Below the pieces are notes generated by a model, which was not told the origin of the DNA, made no database searches, and was given only the letters and a program-made list of their open reading frames with translations. Positions 1 to 6,702 of a DNA stretch of 7,074 nt are shown here, one piece after another (position 1 is the first letter of the stretch; each line of letters opens with the position of its first letter). The position numbers were made by a program, and so were the translations under genes. This stretch comes from Deltaproteobacteria bacterium RIFCSPLOWO2_12_FULL_60_16 (GTDB taxonomy: Bacteria > Desulfobacterota > Binatia > UBA9968), in NCBI GenBank assembly GCA_001798565.1, contig MGSR01000138.1:3844-10917 (forward strand), in the 5' to 3' direction.

Positions 1-51
1 TGGGACGAGATGATCCCGGAAATAACCTCTTTCTTGCAAGCGATACTGTAG
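1..51 (+). CDS. Possible 3' end of an upstream gene (partial)
   Basis: Frame 1 is open from the window edge to a TAG at 49-51 and encodes 16 residues ending in ITSFLQAIL, which looks like an amphipathic helix that could close a protein. It lies on the same strand as surA and ends about 58 bases before it, as expected for the previous gene of an operon. The product cannot be identified from so short a piece. In related gene orders mfd often sits near surA, but that is only a contextual guess. Frame 3 is also open, up to a TAG at 57-59, so even the reading frame is uncertain. Confidence 0.3.
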   Translation, partial: WDEMIPEITSFLQAIL

Positions 52-109
52 TATGGTAGCTAGTAGCTGTTCCCCGCTGGAATAGAGACTTCTTTCAGGT
101 GCCTACCCT

Positions 110-1435
110 ATGCTGAGGCAAAGAACTTACTGCAGCCTCCTGCTCGGCGCCCTGCTCGCTTTTCACTCTCTGCCCCTCATGGCCAGGGTGGTGGAGCAGG
201 TGGTGGCGGTGATCGACGGGGAGCCTTATACGCTCTCCAGCTTCAAAGAGTACGCCAAGACCAGGATGGGGCGCGAATTCCCGAGCGGGGACTTGAGCCG
301 CATCGAAAAAGAAGACCAGGAAGTCCTGGAGCAGTTCATCACGGAAAGACTCCTGGCGGCGGAAGTGAAGCTGGCGGACATCCGTGTCAGCGACGCGGAG
401 GTCGACGGCTATATCGGCCGGATCAAGCAGCAAAACCGGCTCGGGGACGAGGAGCTCGCCGAGATCCTGAAACGGGAAGGCACCACCATGGAGAAGTACC
501 GCGGTTCGATACGCGGGCAGATCGAGAAGAGCGAGATCATCAACCGTCAGGTGCGCAAGAGAGTGAACATCACCGCGGAAGATGTGGAGCGGTATTATCG
601 CCTGAACCCGAAGAGATTCACGACCCAGGAGAGGGTTCGGCTGCGCCACATCCTGTTTTCGGCGCCGCGGAGCGCCTCCGCGGAGCAAGAAAAAGAGGCG
701 AGGCAAAAGGCGCTGGAGGTGCGGCGCCGGGCGCTGGGCGGAGAGGAGTTCGCCAAGCTGGCCGAGCAGAACTCGGAGGGCGCCGGGGCGGCGCAGGGAG
801 GAGATATCGGCTGGATCAACCGCGGCAGCCTGCTCAAAGAGATCGAGGAGATCGCCTTCGCCAAGCTGGCTGTCGGGGAAATCAGCCAACCTTTGCGCAC
901 CAGCTTGGGAGTGCACCTGATCAAATTAGAGGCGCGGGAAGCCGGACGGCTGCTGCCGCTTAGCGACGTGCAGGAAAAAATCAAGGAGGAGCTCTACGCC
1001 AAGGCCCTGGAGGAGCGGTTCCAGAAGTGGCTGAAAGGCGACTTGAGGAAAAGGCACCGGGTGGACGTGAAGGTTCCCGGTGTGGTATTCCGCGCGGAAG
1101 AAACCAGAGAGGCGACCGTCGATTCTCTGATGGCGGCTCGGTCCCAGAGAAGCAGGAATGAGCAGTCAGGCTTCTTAAGTTACTTAAATCCCCTTTCTTA
1201 TATTGTCAGTGAAAGCCCCATCGAGGGGGATGATGCCCGGGGAGAGCTGAGCGGGCAGAACATCGTCAAGGTCTTCGGCATTCCTCTTTTTAAGACCGAC
1301 TCCGCGGAGGACATTCCCGAGGATGTGCTCCCGTCTCTCGACGCGATCACCGACCCGGCCTCCAAGTCCGAATCGTCGGGAGGATTTTTTTCCGGCATAT
1401 GGCGGCGGCTCAATCCCTTCTCATCAGATCGCTGA
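110..1435 (+). CDS. surA: SurA-like periplasmic peptidyl-prolyl cis-trans isomerase with one parvulin domain and a C-terminal extension
   Basis: A predicted periplasmic chaperone/foldase that would help outer-membrane proteins fold. Residues 1-25 form a signal peptide: RQR, then a hydrophobic stretch, then a likely cleavage site after LMA. Residues 27 to about 165 match the SurA N-terminal helical domain, opening with VVAVIDGEPYT. Residues 175-275 are one PpiC-type parvulin domain, with RLRHILF, GGDIGWINRGSL, FAKLAVGEIS and GVHLIKLE. The charged helix at 284-316 resembles the SurA C-terminal helix. E. coli SurA has two parvulin domains in 428 residues; this protein has one in 441. The difference is made up by a low-complexity tail (about 325-441) containing two similar motifs, SGFLSYLNPLS at 353 and GFFSGIWRRLNPFS at 425. 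The ATG is supported by AGGTG at 97-101, eight bases upstream, and by the signal peptide. pdxA follows 116 bases later; surA-pdxA adjacency is also found in E. coli. A general PpiC-family foldase is the alternative name. Confidence 0.9.
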   Translation: MLRQRTYCSLLLGALLAFHSLPLMARVVEQVVAVIDGEPYTLSSFKEYAKTRMGREFPSGDLSRIEKEDQEVLEQFITERLLAAEVKLADIRVSDAEVDGYIGRIKQQNRLGDEELAEILKREGTTMEKYRGSIRGQIEKSEIINRQVRKRVNITAEDVERYYRLNPKRFTTQERVRLRHILFSAPRSASAEQEKEARQKALEVRRRALGGEEFAKLAEQNSEGAGAAQGGDIGWINRGSLLKEIEEIAFAKLAVGEISQPLRTSLGVHLIKLEAREAGRLLPLSDVQEKIKEELYAKALEERFQKWLKGDLRKRHRVDVKVPGVVFRAEETREATVDSLMAARSQRSRNEQSGFLSYLNPLSYIVSESPIEGDDARGELSGQNIVKVFGIPLFKTDSAEDIPEDVLPSLDAITDPASKSESSGGFFSGIWRRLNPFSSDR

Positions 1436-1438
1436 CGG

Positions 1439-1474
1439 TTCGACCTTGCTCACCGTGACCCTGAGCCTGTCGAA
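1439..1474 (+). repeat. REP-like imperfect palindrome between surA and pdxA
   Basis: Outer arms TTCGAC (1439-1444) and GTCGAA (1469-1474) are exact reverse complements. Inside them GCTCA (1448-1452) and TGAGC (1462-1466) pair as well, giving a two-tier hairpin with a one-base asymmetry. Read on the minus strand, the right arm is TTCGACAGGCTCAGGGT, a wording I recognise from dispersed intergenic palindromes of many GC-rich bacteria. It begins four bases after the surA stop. A further TTCGACA lies at 1516-1522. It could act as an RNA stabiliser or weak terminator at the end of surA; it has no T-run, so a classical intrinsic terminator is unlikely. Dispersion in the genome cannot be seen from one copy. 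Confidence 0.55.
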
Positions 1475-1531
1475 TGGGTTGACTCTCTTGTCTCACCCGG
1501 CCCAGCTGCGATAAATTCGACAAGTCTTTTC

Positions 1532-1537
1532 GAGGAG
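1532..1537 (+). promoter_or_regulatory. Likely ribosome binding site of pdxA with long spacing
   Basis: GAGGAG is the only good Shine-Dalgarno match before the pdxA ATG at 1552, but the spacing is 14 bases, longer than usual. It lies in the 13-base loop of a possible 5-bp hairpin (GTCTT at 1524-1528 with AAGAC at 1542-1546). A competing small fold between the site and the ATG (GTC/GAC, 1537-1546) could shorten the effective distance. The family-like MAKPIVAVTMGDPAG start makes 1552 secure regardless. Confidence 0.45.
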
Positions 1538-1551
1538 TCTCAAGACAGAAA

Positions 1552-2565
1552 ATGGCCAAACCCATTGTGGCTGTGACCATGGGGGATCCGGCCGGAGTGG
1601 GACCGGAGGTGGTTTTAAAAGCGTTGGCCCACCCGGCGGTCAGAGAGGCGTGCCGTCCGCTGGTGGTTGGCGACTGGGAGGTGCTCCATCGCACCCGGAA
1701 CCGCAAGCGGGGATATCCCAAACTGGTCCCTTGGGAGCGCGGGCAGCCCATCGCCCCAGGGTCCGGGGCGATCCCGGTCTACGGTCTCACCTCTCTCCCC
1801 CTCCGACAATCCACGCCGGGACATCCTTCCCGGGCCTGCGGCGAAGCCGTGTACCGCTATATCCGGGAGGCCACGGAACTGACTCTCGCTGAGGTTGCGG
1901 ATGCCATCGCGACGGCGCCTATCAGCAAGAGAGTACTCCAGCTTGCCGGCTATCGCTATCCCGGCCACACGGAGCTCCTGGCCGAGCTGACAAGCGCCCG
2001 GGAGGTGCGCATGATGCTGTTGGGCGAGAGCTTGAGAGTCGTCCTGGTCACGGTCCATCTCCCGTTGATGCGGGTCGCCGGCCGGCTCACGCGCAAGCGG
2101 ATTCGGGTGACGCTCGAGCTCGCCAATCAGGCGTTGCGTGAATATTTCGGCATTTCCCGCCCCCGGCTGGCGGTGGCGGCGCTGAATCCCCATGCCGGCG
2201 AGGAGGGCCTCTTCGGGCGCGAGGAAGAGAATATTATTACCCCGGCGGTCCGGGAGGCGCAGGCGCGGCGGATTCAGGTGCAGGGCCCCTTTCCCGCGGA
2301 CAGCCTCTTTTACCAGGCGGCGCGAGGAGATTACGACGCGGTGGTCTGTATGTATCACGATCAGGGCCTCATACCGCTCAAGCTGCTCCATTTTTTCGGC
2401 GGCGCGGCGTTGACGCTCGGGCTGCCGATCATCCGGACATCCGTGGATCACGGCACCGCGTACGAGATCGCCGGAAAGGACCGGGCGGACAGCTCGAGCA
2501 TGAGAGAGGCGATTCTCCTGGCCGCCCGGTTGGCCGGGCGAAAGAAGATGGGGAGGAAAGAATGA
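1552..2565 (+). CDS. pdxA: 4-hydroxythreonine-4-phosphate dehydrogenase PdxA
   Basis: Oxidises 4-(phosphooxy)-L-threonine with NAD to a product that decarboxylates to 3-amino-2-oxopropyl phosphate, the partner of deoxyxylulose phosphate in PdxJ-catalysed pyridoxine phosphate synthesis; cytoplasmic. The 337 residues are normal for the family (E. coli 329). Visible hallmarks are TMGDPAGVGPE (9-19), TAPISK (121-126), GHTE (138-141), NPHAGE (212-217), MYHDQGLIPLK (267-277) and SVDHGTAYEIAGKD (297-310). H169, H214 and H269 correspond to the three metal-binding histidines of E. coli PdxA. The sequence is intact with no missing key residue. The stop overlaps the next start by ATGA, which suggests translational coupling. 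Paralogues (PdxA2) act on four-carbon acid phosphates in sugar-acid catabolism, but the surA neighbour and lack of catabolic genes favour the B6 role. Confidence 0.96.
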   Translation: MAKPIVAVTMGDPAGVGPEVVLKALAHPAVREACRPLVVGDWEVLHRTRNRKRGYPKLVPWERGQPIAPGSGAIPVYGLTSLPLRQSTPGHPSRACGEAVYRYIREATELTLAEVADAIATAPISKRVLQLAGYRYPGHTELLAELTSAREVRMMLLGESLRVVLVTVHLPLMRVAGRLTRKRIRVTLELANQALREYFGISRPRLAVAALNPHAGEEGLFGREEENIITPAVREAQARRIQVQGPFPADSLFYQAARGDYDAVVCMYHDQGLIPLKLLHFFGGAALTLGLPIIRTSVDHGTAYEIAGKDRADSSSMREAILLAARLAGRKKMGRKE

Positions 2566-3917
2566 ACCCGACGGTTTTTCGCGAGTACGACATACGGGGT
2601 TTAGCGGAGAAGGATTTTGACAAAGATTTTGCCCGGCTCCTCGGTCGAGTTCATGGGACCATCGTCCATGATCGCGGCGGGAGGCGTGTGGCCGTGGGGC
2701 GGGATTGCCGTTTTACGTCCGACGCTTACGCAGAAGCAGTGATAGGAGGTCTCCTCTCCGCCGGACTTCAGGTCTACGATATCGGAGTTTGCCCCACGCC
2801 GCTGCTCTATTTTTCCCTTTTTCATCTCGACCTGGACGGCGGGGTGCAGATCACCGCGAGCCATAATCCCTCGGAGTACAACGGCTTCAAGGTGTGCGTC
2901 GGCAAGGAGACTCTCTACGGCGCGCAGATCCAGGAGCTTCGGGTAAAAATGGAGCAAGGAGAGTTTCAAGACCGGCCCGGGGGGAAGCAGGCGCGCTACG
3001 CCATCGTGCCGCCTTACGAGGAGCGTGTGCTGCGGGACGTGCCGGCGTTGGCGCGGTCTCTGAAGGTCGTGGTCGACGCCGGGAGCGGGGTGGCGGGGCC
3101 TGTAGCGCCGCCGATCTTCCGCCGGCTCGGCTGCGTGGTGCGGGAGATCGCCTGCGTCCCGGACGGCGCCTTTCCCATTCACCATCCGGATCCTACGGTC
3201 CCCGAAAACCTGGAAGATCTTATTCGTGCGGTCAAAGAAGAAAAGGCGGATGTGGGAATAGCCTACGACGGAGACGGGGACCGCATCGGGGTGGTAGACG
3301 AACAGGGGAGTATCCTCTGGGGCGACGAGATCCTGATCCTTTTTTCCCGCGACATCTTGAAGAGCCATCCTGGCGCCGTGGTGATCTCGGAGGTGAAGGG
3401 CTCGCAGAGATTGTATGACCAGATCGCGCGCCACGGCGGCGTGCCGATCATGTGGAAGGCGGGCCATTCGCTGCTCAAGGCGAAGATGAAGGAGACGCAC
3501 GCGCTCCTGGCCGGGGAAATGAGCGGCCACATGTTTTTTGCCGACCGCTATTTCGGCTACGATGACGCCATCTACGCATCGGTGCGTCTGCTGGAGCTTT
3601 TGGCCCGCGCCGGCCGGCCGCTGTCGACGCTGCTCTCGGATGTTCCCAAGCTTGTCTCAACCCCGGAGATCCGGGTGGAGTGCCCCGATGAGAGAAAGTT
3701 CGCCGTCGCGGAAAAGGCCAAGGAGTTTTTCCGCAAGCACTACCCGATCATCGACGTGGATGGGGTGCGCATCCAGTTCGCCGAAGGCTGGGGACTCGTT
3801 CGCGCCTCGAACACGCAGCCCGCCCTGGTCCTGCGCTTCGAGGCCCGGAGCGCCGAGAAGCTGGAAGAATACCGGAGCATCGTTGAGCAAAAGTTGAAAG
3901 AGCTTCAGATGGAGTGA
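2562..3917 (+). CDS. algC: Phosphomannomutase/phosphoglucomutase, AlgC type
   Basis: A cytoplasmic alpha-D-phosphohexomutase that would interconvert hexose 6- and 1-phosphates, feeding GDP-mannose and UDP-glucose synthesis for lipopolysaccharide and exopolysaccharide. Family hallmarks in order are FREYDIRG (6-13), the phosphoserine loop [13 protein letters not shown] (98-110, serine 100), the metal loop DGDGDR (236-241), the sugar-binding loop GEMSGHMFF (318-326) and the phosphate-binding loop RASNTQP (414-420). The GEMSGH loop and the [10 protein letters not shown] stretch after it resemble the dual-specificity Pseudomonas AlgC enzyme more than phosphoglucosamine mutase GlmM. Its length of 451 residues is close to the 463 of AlgC. 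The start is firm: GGAGG at 2552-2556 lies five bases upstream, and ATGA overlaps the pdxA stop. Mannose versus glucose preference cannot be settled from sequence. The last codons run into a GGAG repeat array. Confidence 0.93.
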   Translation: MNPTVFREYDIRGLAEKDFDKDFARLLGRVHGTIVHDRGGRRVAVGRDCRFTSDAYAEAVIGGLLSAGLQVYDIGVCPTPLLYFSLFHLDLDGGVQITASHNPSEYNGFKVCVGKETLYGAQIQELRVKMEQGEFQDRPGGKQARYAIVPPYEERVLRDVPALARSLKVVVDAGSGVAGPVAPPIFRRLGCVVREIACVPDGAFPIHHPDPTVPENLEDLIRAVKEEKADVGIAYDGDGDRIGVVDEQGSILWGDEILILFSRDILKSHPGAVVISEVKGSQRLYDQIARHGGVPIMWKAGHSLLKAKMKETHALLAGEMSGHMFFADRYFGYDDAIYASVRLLELLARAGRPLSTLLSDVPKLVSTPEIRVECPDERKFAVAEKAKEFFRKHYPIIDVDGVRIQFAEGWGLVRASNTQPALVLRFEARSAEKLEEYRSIVEQKLKELQME

Positions 3918-3956
3918 TGGAGCAATGGAGTATCGACCCGATACTCCGGCACTCCA
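3909..3956 (+). repeat. 8-base-periodic GGAG/CTCC palindromic array at the algC-uvrA junction
   Basis: GGAG occurs at 3911, 3919 and 3927, each inside ATGGAG and exactly 8 bases apart. CTCC occurs at 3944 and 3952, also 8 bases apart. The centre is a perfect 9-bp inverted repeat, GGAGTATCG (3927-3935) and CGATACTCC (3939-3947), with a 3-base loop. A second tier, TGGAG (3918-3922) with CTCCA (3952-3956), can extend the stem across a 4x4 internal loop. The array spans the algC stop and the candidate uvrA starts at 3914 and 3917, so it could modulate coupling or sequester the Shine-Dalgarno-like GGAG copies. That role is inferred. Confidence 0.6.
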
Positions 3957-3976
3957 GCGCTGCGGCCGTCTTAGAG

Positions 3977-6520
3977 ATGCCAGGGAACATCGTTATAAGG
4001 GGGGCGCGCGAGCATAACCTCAAGAATATCGACCTCGAGATCCCGCGCGACCGGCTCGTCGTCATCACCGGCGTTTCCGGTTCGGGAAAGTCTTCGCTCG
4101 CCTTCGACACCCTCTATGCCGAGGGGCAGCGGCGCTATGTCGAATCGCTTTCCGCCTACGCGCGGCAGTTCCTGGAGCAGATGGAGCGGCCCGACGTGGA
4201 CTCCATCGACGGACTGTCGCCGGCCATCGCCATCGACCAGAAGAGCCCGGGCCACAACCCGCGCTCCACGGTGGGCACGGTCACCGAGGTCTACGATTAT
4301 CTGAGGCTCCTGTTCGCCAGGGTCGGCAGAGCCGAATGCCATCTCTGCGGCAGAGAGATCTCCACTCAAACCGTTCAAGAGATTGTCGATCAACTGCTCT
4401 CTCTGCCGCGGCAGACCCAGTTCCATATTCTGGCCCCGATCGCGTCCGCGAAGAAGGGCGAGTTCCGAAGAGAGCTCAGGGAGCTCGCCCGGGCCGGCTT
4501 CGTCCGCGTGCAAATCGATGGCGAGCTTCATGAGCTGGGGGAGGAGATCGCGCTCGAGAAAAACCGGCCTCATGACCTGGACCTGGTAGTGGATCGGCTG
4601 GTGCTCCGGGAAGGAATAGAGAAGCGGCTGGCGGACTCTCTGGAGACCGCCTCCCGCTATGGTGACGCGGTCATCAAGGTGGAGACGTTTTCCGCCGGCG
4701 AGCGGGGCAAGAACGAGCCCATGCTCTTCAGCCAAAAGCAGGCCTGCGTCCGCTGCGGCGTCTCCTATCCTGAATTGACGCCCCGGCTTTTTTCCTTCAA
4801 CAGCCCGCACGGGGCCTGCCCGGCATGCGCCGGATTGGGCGTCGAGACCCCGTGCGGTCTTACGGCCGAGGATGCCGCCGAGCTCTTGCGCCTCCGCCCC
4901 TGCAGGCAGTGCCGCGGCATGCGCCTGAGAAAAGAGAGCCTCCATGTCAAGATCGGCGCCAAGAGCATTGCCGAGGTGACCGCCTTGTCCATCGGCGAGA
5001 CGCACCGATTCATGAGCGGCCTTCAGTTCCGCGCGCGCGAGGAGGCCGTCGCCGGGAAAATTATCAAAGAGCTCCGAAGCCGGTTGAGCTTCCTGATCCA
5101 GGTCGGTCTGGACTACTTGACCTTGGGTCGCGCCTCGGCGACTCTCTCCGGAGGGGAGGCGCAGAGGATTCGTCTGGCGACGCAGATCGGCGCCGGTCTG
5201 GTCGGGGTTCTTTACATTTTGGACGAGCCCAGCATCGGACTGCATCCCAGGGATAACGCCCGGCTCCTGGCTATCCTGCAACAGCTGAGAGACCAGGGAA
5301 ACACGGTCCTGATTGTCGAACATGATCGCGATACGATCCTGGCGGCGGACCATGTCATCGACATGGGACCGGGGGCCGGCGTCCATGGCGGTGAAATGGT
5401 GGCCGAGGGCCGGCCCCAGGACCTGATGCGCGAGGAGCGCTCGCTCACTGGCCAGTACCTGGCCGGACGCGCAAAGATTCTCCTCCCTGCCGGGCGGCGC
5501 AAGGGCAGCGGTGGGGCGCTGGTTTTAACCGGAGCCCGGCACAATAACTTGAAGGACGTCACCGTGGAGTTCCCTGTCGGCGCCATGACCTGCGTCACCG
5601 GCGTGTCGGGTTCGGGCAAGAGCAGTCTCGTAGTCGACACGCTGTGCCGCGCCGTGGCCCAGCGTCTGAGCGGCGCCGGCGGCGCGAAGGATGAATCGTT
5701 CGACAAGATCCTGGGCTGGGAAAATTTCCACAGGGTGATCATCATCGACCAGAGCCCTATCGGGCGCACGCCGCGCTCCAATCCCGCCACCTACACTGGA
5801 TTATTCGGCCATGTCCGCGAGCTCTTCGCTCAGCTTCCCGAGGCGCGGGTGCGAGGATACCGGCCAGGCAGGTTCTCGTTTAACCTCAAAGGGGGGCGCT
5901 GCGAGGCGTGCGAAGGGGACGGCGTGATCAGGATCGAGATGCATTTTCTCCCGGATCTCTTTGTGACCTGCGAGGTCTGCGCCGGTCAGCGCTACAGCCG
6001 TGAGACCCTGGAGGTGCGCTACAAGGGGCGAAGCATCGCCGATATTTTGGCCCTGACCGCGGTTCAAGCGCTCGAGGTTATGGGCAATATTCCCGCCATT
6101 CACGACAGGCTTGAGACCCTCAAAGATGTGGGTCTCGGTTATCTTCGTCTGGGGCAGGCGGCGCCGACTCTTTCGGGCGGCGAGGCCCAACGCATAAAGC
6201 TGGCGCGCGAGCTGAGCAAGAGATCGAGCGGCCGGTCTCTCTACATCCTGGATGAGCCGACCACGGGGCTCCACTTTGATGACATCAGGAAACTTTTGGA
6301 GGTGCTCCAGCGTCTAATAGATGTGGGCAACACGGTCGTGATTATCGAGCACAACCTGGATGTCATAAAATCGGCCGACTATATCGTGGATCTGGGACCC
6401 GAGGGGGGCGAGCGGGGTGGTGAGGTCGTCGCCCGGGGGACCCCGGAAGAGGTTTCTTTGGTCGAACGGTCTCATACCGGGCAGTTTCTTGGGAAAATAC
6501 TGCCTGAGAGCACTATTTAG
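3977..6520 (+). CDS. uvrA: Excinuclease ABC subunit A (UvrA), insertion domain largely absent
   Basis: The damage-sensing ATPase of nucleotide excision repair, which scans DNA and loads UvrB. From the ATG at 3977 it has 847 residues; E. coli UvrA has 940. Seen: Walker A GVSGSGKS (32-39), zinc cysteine pairs C122/C125 with C309/C312 and C257/C260 with C281/C284, signature LSGGEAQR (390-397), Walker B YILDEPS (413-419), second Walker A (542-549), third zinc module C642/C645 with C665/C668, second signature (732-739), second Walker B YILDEPT (756-762) and EHNLDVIK (791-798). The region between C125 and C257 is the UvrB-binding domain and is present. Only 24 residues separate C284 and C309, where about 100 more are usual; this is the insertion domain position. 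The frame is open from GTG 3914, and ATG 3917 forms TGATG with the algC stop, so a start 20-21 residues earlier is possible. I chose 3977 because [18 protein letters not shown] matches family N-termini. No good Shine-Dalgarno precedes 3977. Confidence 0.95.
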   Translation: MPGNIVIRGAREHNLKNIDLEIPRDRLVVITGVSGSGKSSLAFDTLYAEGQRRYVESLSAYARQFLEQMERPDVDSIDGLSPAIAIDQKSPGHNPRSTVGTVTEVYDYLRLLFARVGRAECHLCGREISTQTVQEIVDQLLSLPRQTQFHILAPIASAKKGEFRRELRELARAGFVRVQIDGELHELGEEIALEKNRPHDLDLVVDRLVLREGIEKRLADSLETASRYGDAVIKVETFSAGERGKNEPMLFSQKQACVRCGVSYPELTPRLFSFNSPHGACPACAGLGVETPCGLTAEDAAELLRLRPCRQCRGMRLRKESLHVKIGAKSIAEVTALSIGETHRFMSGLQFRAREEAVAGKIIKELRSRLSFLIQVGLDYLTLGRASATLSGGEAQRIRLATQIGAGLVGVLYILDEPSIGLHPRDNARLLAILQQLRDQGNTVLIVEHDRDTILAADHVIDMGPGAGVHGGEMVAEGRPQDLMREERSLTGQYLAGRAKILLPAGRRKGSGGALVLTGARHNNLKDVTVEFPVGAMTCVTGVSGSGKSSLVVDTLCRAVAQRLSGAGGAKDESFDKILGWENFHRVIIIDQSPIGRTPRSNPATYTGLFGHVRELFAQLPEARVRGYRPGRFSFNLKGGRCEACEGDGVIRIEMHFLPDLFVTCEVCAGQRYSRETLEVRYKGRSIADILALTAVQALEVMGNIPAIHDRLETLKDVGLGYLRLGQAAPTLSGGEAQRIKLARELSKRSSGRSLYILDEPTTGLHFDDIRKLLEVLQRLIDVGNTVVIIEHNLDVIKSADYIVDLGPEGGERGGEVVARGTPEEVSLVERSHTGQFLGKILPESTI

Positions 6521-6563
6521 AAACATCGTTTTATTATATACGATTATGCCTGGTTCTACGCCC

Positions 6564-6592
6564 TTGACAGAGCGCCATATTTTGATTAATTT
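6564..6592 (+). promoter_or_regulatory. Candidate sigma-70 promoter for iscS
   Basis: A perfect -35 box TTGACA lies at 6564-6569. At the right distance downstream is an AT-rich stretch (6585-6592) containing only partial -10 matches: ATTAAT with a 15-base spacer, TTAATT with 16 and an upstream TG, or TAATTT with 17. Transcription would start close to the palindrome at 6594-6618. A weak -10 beside an operator suits a regulated promoter, but this is inference. Confidence 0.4.
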
Positions 6593-6593
6593 C

Positions 6594-6618
6594 AAACCAG
6601 ACTGTTTAGGTCTGGTTT
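6594..6618 (+). promoter_or_regulatory. 25-base palindrome upstream of iscS: candidate IscR/Rrf2 operator, or uvrA terminator
   Basis: AAACCAGAC (6594-6602) and GTCTGGTTT (6610-6618) are perfect reverse complements around a 7-base centre TGTTTAG. The total length of 25 equals that of IscR type 1 sites, and the half-site core GACT followed by an AT-rich centre and G(G)TC resembles their GACT...AGTC core. By hand alignment about 19 of 25 positions agree with the consensus as I recall it. It sits 84 bases before iscS, the gene such operators commonly precede. As RNA it would form a 9-bp hairpin ending in UUU then AAUUG, a poor U-tract, so it is at best a weak intrinsic terminator for uvrA. No other terminator is visible after uvrA. 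Confidence 0.5.
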
Positions 6619-6702
6619 AATTGCAATGCTAACTGTCTGCTGGTCAGTTAAGGGGGAAGCAGCCGCCGAGATGATGTAAAAACCCTCAGGAAGCCCAAGA
6701 AA

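Noticed and set aside
34..62. TTGCAA (34-39) with TAGCTA or TAGTAT as a surA promoter
   Set aside because: The -10 candidates match poorly or sit at the wrong distance, and the region may still be coding sequence of the upstream gene.
95..916. Minus-strand open frame of 273 codons opposite surA
   Set aside because: It is a shadow of surA codon bias; the + strand shows signal peptide, SurA_N and parvulin motifs.
1479..1516. TTGACT (1479-1484) and GATAAAT as a pdxA promoter
   Set aside because: The spacer between the boxes is about 25 bases, far from the usual 16-18.
2601..3530. Minus-strand open frame of 309 codons opposite algC
   Set aside because: All phosphohexomutase motifs are on the + strand in this interval; no independent start signal or family match is seen on the minus strand.
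4841..4894. Frameshift as the explanation of the short UvrA signature domain
   Set aside because: The reading frame continues without stops through the linker, and both flanking zinc motifs are in the same frame, so missing sequence and not a frameshift explains the shortness.
3971..5386. Long minus-strand open frame (471 codons) opposite uvrA
   Set aside because: It lies wholly within a clearly conserved uvrA coding region, its translation resembles no family I know, and long antisense frames are expected in GC-rich coding DNA.
6525..6544. ATCGT...ACGAT inverted repeat just after the uvrA stop
   Set aside because: The stem is only 5 bp with a 10-base AT-rich loop and no T-run follows, so it is not a convincing terminator.
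6626..6679. 17-codon open frame in the iscS leader ending MM-stop
   Set aside because: There is no Shine-Dalgarno before its ATG, no cysteine-rich or repeated-codon signature of a leader peptide, and the size is compatible with chance.
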